37,455 bases of DNA from Treponema sp. UBA792 (GTDB lineage Bacteria > Spirochaetota > Spirochaetia > Treponematales > Treponemataceae), in the NCBI GenBank assembly GCA_002296965.1, contig DBIW01000001.1, positions 1 through 37,455 on the forward strand, written 5' to 3'. Position 1 is the first letter of the stretch. Each line of letters begins with the position of its first letter. Shown here piece by piece: positions 17,235-25,054 of this stretch. Both the position numbers and the translations under genes were made by a program. The notes under the pieces were generated by a model. It was not told the DNA's origin, did no database searches, and saw only the letters and a program-made list of their open reading frames with translations.

Positions 17235-17263
17235 AGTTTACAACAATAATGCCCAAAAAACAA
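17235..17263 (-). promoter_or_regulatory. Candidate murG promoter, -35 inside a terminator T-tract
   Basis: Minus strand TTGTTT (17263-17258), 17-base spacer, TAAACT (17240-17235). The start would be near 17228, leaving a leader of about 12 bases that contains the AAAGG site. The 12-mer TGTTGTAAACTC around the -10 (17245-17234) recurs at 23485-23496. Confidence 0.45.
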
Positions 17264-17284
17264 GGAGCGCGGATTCCGCAGTCC
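17255..17284 (-). terminator. Probable terminator after the secreted-protein gene
   Basis: On the minus strand an imperfect stem GGACTGCGG / CCGCGCTCC with an AAT loop (17284-17264) is followed by TTGTTTTTT. It begins about 10 bases after the stop of the gene ending at 17294. Confidence 0.55.
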
Positions 17285-17293
17285 GGCCTGAGG

Positions 17294-18283
17294 TCAACGT
17301 CCAGAATCCGCCCTGCGTGGTCCGAATTCCCTCTGCCGCGCGCGCAGGCTTTGAACAAGGGCGTTGTCCTTCTCCAGAAGCTCAATCAGATCCCAGTGCC
17401 AGTCAACGTCTGAGGGCGGAAACGGAGCCGGAGGATCAGGAGCGCGCCTGGAATTCTTTTCGCGAACAAGCCGCATGAGGTCATCAGCGGTGTCTCTGTC
17501 GGCTAGACGGACAAGATACGGTCCGCCGGCCATCAGAATCCTTCCGTCCGCGGAGAATTCAGCCTTCTCCTCAAGCTGCGCAGGCGGCGCGATGTTTCTT
17601 ACGGCTCTCCGGCGGCCGGGCGCGCAGGTGAACACCGTTCCGCCCGATACCAGATGATGGGGAATCCTATAGACGGCGCCTCCGTACGTGAATTCCGCGG
17701 AGACGGAATCCGGAGACATATCCGTCTTCCAGTATCTTATCCTGAAGAATTTTCCGTCCGGGGCGGCGACAAGCGAATCAAGCGAGCCAGGAACATCCTG
17801 AACATCCAGTGTGAATCCGCCGGAGACCGCGTTTCCCCTGAGGAAATCAGGATAAATCTCATTGGAGGACGGATTCACCGATGTTCCGCCCGTATAGAAT
17901 TTAAGGAAGATGCGTCCCGAATCAACTGCGGCCGGGACAATGTTTCTGCCTTTTCCCGGATAGTCCATCGTTATCTCCCATACGCCGGAAGAGCCGGACT
18001 CCGCGCCCGAGAACGAGCAAGATATGGACACCGGATTTCTCTGTGCGGCCGCATTGCGGTTCCGGGGATATGCGGCGGAATATCCGTCAGGCTCGGCGGC
18101 GCGGTCATAATACCATCCGTAATACGGCTTCAGGACAATCACCGCCCTGCATCCGCCGTCTCCGTCATCCTCAAAGAAGACGACACGGTCGTTTCCGTCC
18201 CAGATTCCCGACAGCATCTCAGGAACCTCCGCATGAACGGCGGCGGCAGTCAGCAGAAGACAAAGAAAAGCGATTTTACGCAC
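17294..18283 (-). CDS. Secreted protein of unknown function
   Basis: A 329-residue exported protein. I choose the GTG at 18283, which has GAGG 7 bases upstream (GAGGATTCT GTG); an in-frame TTG at 18301 is less likely. The signal peptide MRKIAFLCLLLTAAAVHA has a cleavable AVHA/E site, so the product is probably periplasmic. The mature part starts with LSGIWDGNDRVVFFEDDGDG, like the small beta-rich domains that begin with a 'GxW' motif, and is rich in Gly, Tyr and Asp. I do not recognise a family. It starts 7 bases after the GHMP kinase-like gene and is followed by a terminator and then murG, so an envelope-linked role is possible but unproven. Confidence 0.75.
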   Translation of the reverse strand: MRKIAFLCLLLTAAAVHAEVPEMLSGIWDGNDRVVFFEDDGDGGCRAVIVLKPYYGWYYDRAAEPDGYSAAYPRNRNAAAQRNPVSISCSFSGAESGSSGVWEITMDYPGKGRNIVPAAVDSGRIFLKFYTGGTSVNPSSNEIYPDFLRGNAVSGGFTLDVQDVPGSLDSLVAAPDGKFFRIRYWKTDMSPDSVSAEFTYGGAVYRIPHHLVSGGTVFTCAPGRRRAVRNIAPPAQLEEKAEFSADGRILMAGGPYLVRLADRDTADDLMRLVREKNSRRAPDPPAPFPPSDVDWHWDLIELLEKDNALVQSLRARQREFGPRRADSGR

Positions 18284-18290
18284 AGAATCC

Positions 18291-19472
18291 TCACGAAACA
18301 ACGGCGCAGGCGCCGTCCGCAGGCTCCACCCTGTAGTATTCCGGATGGAAACCGAAAATTTTCTCGAACTCGGAAAGTTTCCGCTCGAATTTCACGATGT
18401 CGCCGTCACGCATGAACGCATAGAGACACCGGCCGAAGCCTTTTCCCGTTATCCGCCCGCAGGACACAGGATTCCTTATGCTGTCGATGTTTGGCTCAAG
18501 CTCATTTATCCGCTTGAGAAGCCAGTCTATCTCCGGGCAGGATATGTTGTACAGATCCCTCATGCTTCTGTGGCTGTGGTTCACAGCCCTGGCGAAACTG
18601 AAAAAATCCCTGCGCTCAAGTCCGCCGGCAGCCTCAAGCAGGTCGTTATGCTCGTACATTATGCACAGGAGCTTGCGCCGCACATCCTCGCTTACCTCCG
18701 AAAGCTCCTCGTTTATGTCGGCGGAGCTGCTGATATACTGCCAGCCGCCGTACACGCCGTTTTTCCGTTCCCTCAGGTCGCCGAGCATAAGCGCATACTG
18801 CGGCTCGAATATAGATGACTCGTTCCAGACGGAGACATGGGGCACCTTAGTATCGACAAGAACCGCCGTCTTTCCCGCGAAATCGAGCGGAACATAGTCC
18901 CATGAGGAAAGGGAATGGTCGGTTATGATTATGTTTCCTTTTTTTGAGAAGAGCGCGGCATAATTGTCCGCTATATTGTTGTTCATCTGGAGGAAACGCC
19001 GGTTTCCGCGCTCGATCACCTGAAGAAGCTGGCTGTCCGTGCACTGGATGTCAAAAAGCAGCCTGAACGCGACGGCGGACGCGGCCTTTATCGCCGTGGT
19101 TATTCCGAATCCCGCCGACGGAAGAATTCCGCTGAAAATCATGATGTCCATTCCGCCGAGCCCGAATCCGCCCGACTGGTAGCCGTAAATCACAGCCTTC
19201 ACCGCATTGGCCCATCTGTCCTCCCTGCGGAATTTGTTGGACATCAGAGTCGCCCGCTTGCGCTCCCCCAGCTGGACAAAATTGAATCTCAGCGCCGCGT
19301 CATCCCTTCTTGAGGCGGCCACATAGACAGGAAGATTCACCGCCATCGACATGGTTTTATCCTTGAAGAACCAGGAATGTTCACCTATTATATGGAAACG
19401 GCCGGGCGCCCTGACGGTGACCTCCGGTTTCCTGCCGTATTCCGCGGTAAATGCATCTGAAACTGCTTTCAT
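18291..19472 (-). CDS. Galactokinase-like GHMP kinase with altered sugar-binding site
   Basis: A 393-residue GHMP-superfamily small-molecule kinase most like galactokinase. Motif 1 reads APGRFHIIGEHSWFF (GalK: PGRVNLIGEHTDY), so the galactose-binding Asp is replaced. Motif 2 reads ILPSAGFGITTA instead of the serine-rich GLSSSAA loop. NNIADNYAALFSKKG corresponds to GIMDQ and keeps a candidate catalytic Asp. Motif 3 is CGRITGKGFGRCLYAF. Phosphoryl transfer is plausible but the substrate is probably not galactose. ATG 19472 has GGAGAGG 12 bases upstream; an in-frame TTG at 19484 lies too close to that site. First gene of its unit, divergent from lnt. Confidence 0.7.
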   Translation of the reverse strand: MKAVSDAFTAEYGRKPEVTVRAPGRFHIIGEHSWFFKDKTMSMAVNLPVYVAASRRDDAALRFNFVQLGERKRATLMSNKFRREDRWANAVKAVIYGYQSGGFGLGGMDIMIFSGILPSAGFGITTAIKAASAVAFRLLFDIQCTDSQLLQVIERGNRRFLQMNNNIADNYAALFSKKGNIIITDHSLSSWDYVPLDFAGKTAVLVDTKVPHVSVWNESSIFEPQYALMLGDLRERKNGVYGGWQYISSSADINEELSEVSEDVRRKLLCIMYEHNDLLEAAGGLERRDFFSFARAVNHSHRSMRDLYNISCPEIDWLLKRINELEPNIDSIRNPVSCGRITGKGFGRCLYAFMRDGDIVKFERKLSEFEKIFGFHPEYYRVEPADGACAVVS

Positions 19473-19500
19473 TATGAATTGCAACCTCTCCTGCTGTTTG

Positions 19501-19529
19501 TTGAATTTTTCACTTTTCGCTGATATAGT
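19501..19529 (+). promoter_or_regulatory. lnt promoter
   Basis: TTGAAT (19501-19506), 17-base spacer, TATAGT (19524-19529). Start is expected near 19536, about 25 bases before the lnt ATG. The lnt leader shows no strong Shine-Dalgarno. Confidence 0.55.
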
Positions 19530-19560
19530 TCATGTAAACTGTTGAATTAAGAATAATATA

Positions 19561-21369
19561 ATGGTGAAGATTTTACAAGTTTTTTTTTATCCGCTTCTTT
19601 CAGGCCTTGCGCTCTCCGCGGCCATACCAAATGAGATTTTCAAGCTGGGAATTCCGGCTCTGGCTTTTGTCGCCCTGGTTCCGCTCTTCATCTCTATAAG
19701 CGGCTGCGGAAGCTACAGACAGGCGTTCGCGGCAGGATTCATCCAGACCATGACGACCCACCTGTGCTCCAGTTTCTGGCTCGGATTCTTCAAGGATTTT
19801 GCGCTGTTCACGCTCGGAGCATCGGCTCTGGGAACCGCCTGCATCGGAGGCGCGGCCGGACTTCTGCTTTATGTTCCATATACAGGAAAGGCATCCGGAA
19901 ATTCATGCGGAGAATTCTCCGCGGAAAACACATACTACATTCCCCTGAGAATTCTCTGGGCTGCGTCATCATACACGCTGTACGAGTGGGTCAAGTCATG
20001 CGGATTTCTCGGATACCCCTGGGGGACCGTGTCCGCAGCGATGTTCAGATGGCCTGTCATAATGCAGATCGCCGACATCACCGGAACATACGGCATCACA
20101 TTTCTGGCGGCGCTGTCCGCATCATTATGCGCGGAGACATCACGCTCATGCACGAACGCGCTGTATGCGCCGGAGAAGGCACGGCGCGGAATCATGCGCC
20201 AGCTGACATGCTCGGCGCTCGTGTTCTCGGCTCTGATCCTGTCCTCCGTCCTTTACGGCACGTTCCAGTATCTGCGGACAAGGATTCCGCAGAAGACGCT
20301 GACCGCGGTGCTTGTCCAGCAGAACAGCGATCCCTGGAAGAATTCCAGCGACACACAGACCATACTTGACTCCCAGCGGGAGACGGAGATGAGGCTTGAG
20401 TCTCTCGCCGCAGACGGGAAGAAAGCGGAGCTGATTGTATGGAGCGAGGGAAGCCTCAAGTACTATTTTCCCGACAGCCTCGATTATTATGCGGCGAATC
20501 CGGCCGGAAGCCCGCTCATCCCGTTCATAAAAAAGAACGGAATTCCGCTTCTGACAGGAGGCTCCGCCGTAAAGGACAGGGAGACAGGAAAATTCAACAA
20601 CGCCGCGCTCATGTTCGACGGACAGGGCAATCTCCGCGGCTACTACGGGAAAAACCATCTTGTGCCTTTTGCCGAGGCGATTCCAGGAATGGAGAACGAT
20701 ACAATCAGACGGATCATAGGCGGCGCAGTCGGAATATCGGCAGGCTGGACTCCGGGCGACCGTTACACGTTCTTCGACATTCCGTGCAGCTGGTATCCGG
20801 AAAGAATTCTCCCGGTCGCCGAATACATCGACATATCAGAGCCGTTCTCCGTCCAGAAGGAAAAGGAGGCCGCGGCTCCGTCTGTAAGAATCGCGGCTCC
20901 CATCTGTTTTGACGACGCGTTTCCGGACATAATGCGCCCTCTGTTCATGAACGGGGCGGAGGTTTTCGTGAACCTTACGGACGACTCCTGGTCGCTCAAG
21001 GAATCAAGCGAATACCAGCATTTCGCCGTCGCCGCCTACCGCGCGATAGAATACAGGACCACGCTTGTGCGCTCGACAAACGCCGGATATTCGGCCGTGG
21101 TTTCTCCGTCCGGAAAAATCATCGCCGACATGCCGCTGTTCAAGAGCTGCTCCATCGCGGCGGAAATTCCGGTGTACGGGCGCACGGTGACCATATACGC
21201 AAGATTCGGGAACTGGCTTCCGGAAATTCTCGCGATGCTTGCGGCCGTCCGCTGCATCAGGACAAGGCTGGAGTTCCGGAGCAATGACTACATCCCCTCG
21301 GAACGGAAAGAGGGAAAGCGGAGACGGCAGGGCAAGAACGGCAGGAAGCACGGAAAGCGCCCGTCATGA
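19561..21369 (+). CDS. lnt: Apolipoprotein N-acyltransferase
   Basis: A 602-residue inner-membrane enzyme that adds the third acyl chain to lipoprotein N-termini. About six N-terminal membrane helices precede a periplasmic CN-hydrolase domain. The catalytic triad is visible: Glu296 (VWSEGSL), Lys364 (GKNHLVPFAE) and Cys449 (PICFDD). The last ~30 residues are an extra basic tail (RKEGKRRRQGKNGRKHGK) beyond the final helix. The start codons of the region contain a T9 run (19580-19588) at codons 7-10. It is unusually relevant here because the window encodes at least four lipoproteins. The next gene starts 61 bases after its stop from its own promoter. Confidence 0.92.
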   Translation: MVKILQVFFYPLLSGLALSAAIPNEIFKLGIPALAFVALVPLFISISGCGSYRQAFAAGFIQTMTTHLCSSFWLGFFKDFALFTLGASALGTACIGGAAGLLLYVPYTGKASGNSCGEFSAENTYYIPLRILWAASSYTLYEWVKSCGFLGYPWGTVSAAMFRWPVIMQIADITGTYGITFLAALSASLCAETSRSCTNALYAPEKARRGIMRQLTCSALVFSALILSSVLYGTFQYLRTRIPQKTLTAVLVQQNSDPWKNSSDTQTILDSQRETEMRLESLAADGKKAELIVWSEGSLKYYFPDSLDYYAANPAGSPLIPFIKKNGIPLLTGGSAVKDRETGKFNNAALMFDGQGNLRGYYGKNHLVPFAEAIPGMENDTIRRIIGGAVGISAGWTPGDRYTFFDIPCSWYPERILPVAEYIDISEPFSVQKEKEAAAPSVRIAAPICFDDAFPDIMRPLFMNGAEVFVNLTDDSWSLKESSEYQHFAVAAYRAIEYRTTLVRSTNAGYSAVVSPSGKIIADMPLFKSCSIAAEIPVYGRTVTIYARFGNWLPEILAMLAAVRCIRTRLEFRSNDYIPSERKEGKRRRQGKNGRKHGKRPS

Positions 21370-21394
21370 GCAAAACGGAAACGGAACGCCTCAC

Positions 21395-21424
21395 TTTACA
21401 CCGTCTCAAATAATAGGATATAAT
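21395..21424 (+). promoter_or_regulatory. Promoter of the ankyrin protein gene (leaderless layout)
   Basis: TTTACA (21395-21400), 18-base spacer, consensus TATAAT (21419-21424), 6 bases to ATG 21431. The expected start coincides with the A of the ATG. Confidence 0.55.
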
Positions 21425-21430
21425 TTCCGT

Positions 21431-22861
21431 ATGTCCTTAAAAAACAGACGCAGAGGAATTCTTCATATCATCATGGCGGCGGCCATAGTCTCGTCAGCCG
21501 GGCTGCCGCTCTTCCCGAAAGGAAAGGCGGACACAACGGAGAGCGCACCGCCATCAGCCGCACAGAATGGAAAAAAGGCGGAGCGGGAGCCTGTATTCAC
21601 ATACATCGACGGCAGCGTCCAGACAACCGGAAAAACGAATTTTCCCCAGATAAGATGGTACATATACTACGGCTCGACATTCAACTTCACCGTATACAGA
21701 GGACCGTTCAGAAACAAGAAAAAGACGCTTTCGGTATGGATGCAGGAGAAACTGCCCGTGGGAAACCAGTATTATATAGGAATGAACGGAATTCTCGTCA
21801 CGGACAATCCGTACACCTCGTTCAGCAGGGAGGTCGGCCAGATTGAGGCCGAATACAGCGCCGGCGGCTCAGTGGACGAAAGCGGAGAATTCACGGATGA
21901 ATCGGTGACGGACGAGGAGCTTCTCGCCATATCATCCGAAAGCGGAAACAACAGGCAGAAAATACAGGAGCGGCTGGAACAGCTGGCGTCGCAGCCAGGC
22001 GAAAAGGCAAAGGAAAAACCTGCGGACAGGACAGCTGAACCGGCTCCGGAAAATGACCCTGCCGGTGAGGAGGCTGACTCCGCGGAGAAACCGGAAGACG
22101 AACCCGCAGAAGCCGCTGCGTCTCCGACAGCCACGGATTCCGCACGGAACAGCCGCGGCGGCAGAACCGACTCGGACTACCTTCAGGATTACATAAAGCC
22201 CGCTCCCGACACGCTTCCGCCGGAAAAACTTCCGGAAAGGGAAATTTCAGTGACGGATGAGACTGACGCCGACGGCGTGACGGGACTGATGAGGGCAGCC
22301 AAGACAGGAAACGACTGGAAGATAAAGGCTCTGCTTGGAGCGGGGGCGGAAATCAACGCGAAAGACAAAAACGGATGGACAGCGCTTATGTACGCGTCAC
22401 GCTGGCAGGAGAACCTGAACACCGTGAGCCTGCTTGTCTCCGCAGGAAGCGATGTCAAGGCAGCGGACCAGTTCGGAACGGACGCGCTTGTCCTTGCGGC
22501 CTGCTGGAACGGCAATCCGGACATTCTGCGGAAGCTCCTGGAATTCTACGGAGCGGCGGACAGACAGGTGATGAGGGCGCTGACTCTCGTTCTTTCCGGC
22601 ACGGACACTCAGGAATTCACAGGAACAGAGAAAGTGCGGGTCTTTATGGAGAAAGGAGTTCCGCTCAACATATATCTTGACGGAAGAACGCCGCTCATGT
22701 ATGCGGCGAAATACGGAAAATCAGCGGAAATTCTGGAGATTCTTGTGGAGAACAACGCAGCTGCTGGACTCCGCTCGGCGGAAGGAAAAACCGCATTCGA
22801 CTATGCCATGGAGAATCCCAGGCTTGACACGGAAGAAGTCCACAGAATACTCAACAGATAG
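21431..22861 (+). CDS. Exported ankyrin-repeat protein
   Basis: A 476-residue protein. Residues 1-33 form an N-terminal signal or anchor (basic NRRR, then ILHIIMAAAIVSSAGLPLF). Residues about 50-125 are a beta-rich region with many Tyr (IRWYIYYGSTFNFTVYRG) that I do not recognise. About 150-270 is a low-complexity linker rich in Glu, Pro and Ala. About 280-476 carries ankyrin repeats (GVTGLMRAAKTGNDWKIKALLGAGAEIN, GWTALMYASRW, GRTPLMYAAKYGKSAEILEILVENNA). Ankyrin repeats bind proteins; outside the cytoplasm they are less common. ATG 21431 is preceded by a promoter -10 box rather than a ribosome binding site. Upstream in-frame codons overlap lnt and are unlikely to be used. rsmD follows after 21 bases. 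Confidence 0.82.
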   Translation: MSLKNRRRGILHIIMAAAIVSSAGLPLFPKGKADTTESAPPSAAQNGKKAEREPVFTYIDGSVQTTGKTNFPQIRWYIYYGSTFNFTVYRGPFRNKKKTLSVWMQEKLPVGNQYYIGMNGILVTDNPYTSFSREVGQIEAEYSAGGSVDESGEFTDESVTDEELLAISSESGNNRQKIQERLEQLASQPGEKAKEKPADRTAEPAPENDPAGEEADSAEKPEDEPAEAAASPTATDSARNSRGGRTDSDYLQDYIKPAPDTLPPEKLPEREISVTDETDADGVTGLMRAAKTGNDWKIKALLGAGAEINAKDKNGWTALMYASRWQENLNTVSLLVSAGSDVKAADQFGTDALVLAACWNGNPDILRKLLEFYGAADRQVMRALTLVLSGTDTQEFTGTEKVRVFMEKGVPLNIYLDGRTPLMYAAKYGKSAEILEILVENNAAAGLRSAEGKTAFDYAMENPRLDTEEVHRILNR

Positions 22862-22882
22862 AAGCGGAATCAGGAAAAACAG

Positions 22883-23422
22883 ATGCGGATAACGGGCGGA
22901 ACATTAAAGGGAAGAATAATAAAATGTCCTGACGGAGTCATAAGACCGGCGATGGACAGGATGAGGGAATCGGTTTTCGCGATTCTCGGAGACCTCAGCG
23001 GAAAGTCATTCCTTGACCTTTTCTCCGGATCGGGGACAATTGCTGTCGAGGCGGTATCAAGAGGGGCGGCACGCGTCGAGCTATGCGAAAAAGACAGAAT
23101 CAAGATAGGCACCGTTCTTGAGAATGTAGCCATGACGGAGGAATCTCTCGGAATAAAAATCAGATGCCACTTCATGCCCGTGGAATATTTCATCAAAAGA
23201 TGCAGGGACAGCTTTGACTACATTTTCTTTGATCCGCCTTTTCCCTACCGTTACCATTCGCAGCTGGTGGAACAGGCCGACAGGAACGGGCTTCTCACAA
23301 AGTCCGGAACGATTCTTGTGCACCGCCCCTCCGAGCATTTCATGCCTGAGGAAATAGGTTCTCTCAGGCTTGCGGACAGAAGGGTGTACGGACGATCGGT
23401 AGTGGACTTCTACAGATACTGA
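22883..23422 (+). CDS. rsmD: 16S rRNA (guanine966-N2)-methyltransferase
   Basis: A 179-residue SAM-dependent methyltransferase. It starts MRITGGTLKGRII, the RsmD N-terminal signature. PAMDRMRESVFAIL is the conserved RP-x-DRxREs/tx-F-L-type block, FLDLFSGSGTIAVEA the SAM loop, and FFDPPFPY the catalytic (N/D)PPF motif. Length matches the family (about 190). It makes m2G966 in the small-subunit rRNA. AGGA lies 8-9 bases before the ATG. It is the last gene after lnt and the ankyrin gene. Confidence 0.93.
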   Translation: MRITGGTLKGRIIKCPDGVIRPAMDRMRESVFAILGDLSGKSFLDLFSGSGTIAVEAVSRGAARVELCEKDRIKIGTVLENVAMTEESLGIKIRCHFMPVEYFIKRCRDSFDYIFFDPPFPYRYHSQLVEQADRNGLLTKSGTILVHRPSEHFMPEEIGSLRLADRRVYGRSVVDFYRY

Positions 23423-23466
23423 AGAAGTTCCAGTCCGGTTTATTTTATTAAATAACGCTAAATTAA

Positions 23467-23495
23467 TTGTGTTTTTTCGGAAACTGTTGTAAACT
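23467..23495 (+). promoter_or_regulatory. Weak promoter candidate before the small protein gene
   Basis: TTGTGT (23467-23472), 17-base spacer, TAAACT (23490-23495). The -10 area carries the same 12-mer TGTTGTAAACTC (23485-23496) found at the murG promoter. Each box alone is weak. Confidence 0.3.
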
Positions 23496-23511
23496 CTGAA
23501 AGATTACAGTT

Positions 23512-23877
23512 ATGGATAAAAAAAATCAGGCTCTCCAGATGAATTTCATAAAAACCGTGAAGGACTGCTGTGACGGCGAAGGTCTCATAAAAACGACGGA
23601 CCGGCCCGTAGCCACCCTGAGCGCGGAACAGAAAGCCGTCCTGAACAGGAAGGCCAACGTGATGTTCAACAGCGGAAACATAACTGATGCCGGACGGATA
23701 TTCATAACCACAGGATACTCGGACGGGCTGACGAGAACCGGTGACTATTATATTGAAAAAAACATGAGCCTTAAGGCGCTCAGAATGTATCTGCTTGCGC
23801 ACAACAGACGGAAGGCAGAGCCTATACTGGAGGACATCGCGTCCGTCATATCGTCGGTTCTGAAAGAGGACAACTGA
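23512..23877 (+). CDS. Small hypothetical protein
   Basis: A 121-residue soluble protein without signal peptide or membrane helix. The middle (LSAEQKAVLNRKANVMFNSGNITDAGRIFITTGYSDGLTRTGDYYIEKNMSLKALRMYLLAHN is the region, positions about 36-98) looks like a run of short helices in the manner of one or two TPR-like hairpins. The adjacent gene encodes a large TPR protein. ATG 23512 has no strong Shine-Dalgarno. It starts the run small protein - TPR protein - rlmN - lipoprotein. Function unknown; a helper of the TPR protein is only a guess. Confidence 0.7.
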   Translation: MDKKNQALQMNFIKTVKDCCDGEGLIKTTDRPVATLSAEQKAVLNRKANVMFNSGNITDAGRIFITTGYSDGLTRTGDYYIEKNMSLKALRMYLLAHNRRKAEPILEDIASVISSVLKEDN

Positions 23878-23916
23878 CGGCCTGACTTCTTTAAATACAA
23901 AAATGGGGATTTATAA

Positions 23917-25050
23917 ATGGACTCTACAAAAACAGACCAGAACACAGATGAGCAGATGGAATTCATAAGCGATCTTTCCGAGCAGATTTCGGAACTGTCC
24001 AAAAAAGGCTATCAGCTCCTGAAAAAGGACAATACCGAAGGCGCCGCGGCAGCGTTCAACGCCATACTGGCGATAGAAGCCGACAACAACTACGCGCTTG
24101 TAGGACTGGGCGACACGGAACGGAGAAAGAACAACGTTCCTGCGGCGATCGCATATTACGAGAAATGCCTCTCCGTGCATCCGGACAACAACTATGCGCT
24201 GTTCGGGCTGGCCGACTGCTACAAGAGCATGAACAACTTCAGCCGTGCGATTGAAATATGGGAGCAGTATCTTGTCCATGACGAGAAAAACATCACCGTG
24301 ATAACAAGGGTCGCCGACACATACAGGAAACTCCACAACTTCAAAAAATCAAAAAATCTATATCAGAAGGTGCTTGAGATAGATCCGAACAACTCTTACG
24401 CGCTGATAGGGCTGGGGCATCTGAACTATGACTTCAAGGAGTACAAGGACGCGCTTTACTACTGGAACAGGATGTATGAGCATGACAAGGATGCCGCCGA
24501 CATACGTGTCCTGACCGCAATAGGCAACTGCCACAGAAAACTCAAGACTTTCAGCCAGGGAACATTTTATTTTGAGAAGGCCCTGGAAAAAGCCCCGGAC
24601 AATTTCTATGCGCTGTTCGGACTGGCTGACTGCTACCGCGGGATGAACAGGCACAACAAGTCCGTCATATATTGGAACAAAATTCTCAATCTGGATCCGA
24701 ACAACAAGGTCATCCTGACAAGAGCAGGAGACGCATACAGGACGATGGGAGACTACACAAAGGCAGCCGAGTGCTACAACAAGGCTCTGGACATAGACTT
24801 CGACATCTATGCGGCCATAGGACTTGCCCTGATATGCAGGGGCGAAGGCAGATACGAGGAGGCGGCGGAACGGTTCGAATCCCTTCTCAGAAACGATCCC
24901 AAGAACTACAGGATATGCGTCGATCTCGCCGAATGTTATGTCGATATGAGAAGAAAGGATCTGGCGATAAAAGTGCTTGAGAATTTCACAAGGACGGACA
25001 ACAGAAATCAGGCGGTAAACGACCTGCTCGCAAAGCTCAGTCCAAGATAG
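23917..25050 (+). CDS. Cytoplasmic tetratricopeptide-repeat protein
   Basis: A 377-residue protein made almost wholly of TPR units (about nine to ten) from residue 25 on. Repeated signatures are YALFGLADCYKSMNNFSRAIEIW, YALIGLGHLNYDFKEYKDALYYW and YALFGLADCYRGMNRHNKSVIYW. It has no signal peptide, so it is expected in the cytoplasm as a scaffold. The near-identical repeats suggest duplication within the gene. GGGGA lies 8 bases before ATG 23917. rlmN follows after 4 bases. The partner is unknown. Confidence 0.88.
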   Translation: MDSTKTDQNTDEQMEFISDLSEQISELSKKGYQLLKKDNTEGAAAAFNAILAIEADNNYALVGLGDTERRKNNVPAAIAYYEKCLSVHPDNNYALFGLADCYKSMNNFSRAIEIWEQYLVHDEKNITVITRVADTYRKLHNFKKSKNLYQKVLEIDPNNSYALIGLGHLNYDFKEYKDALYYWNRMYEHDKDAADIRVLTAIGNCHRKLKTFSQGTFYFEKALEKAPDNFYALFGLADCYRGMNRHNKSVIYWNKILNLDPNNKVILTRAGDAYRTMGDYTKAAECYNKALDIDFDIYAAIGLALICRGEGRYEEAAERFESLLRNDPKNYRICVDLAECYVDMRRKDLAIKVLENFTRTDNRNQAVNDLLAKLSPR

Positions 25051-25054
25051 CGCG

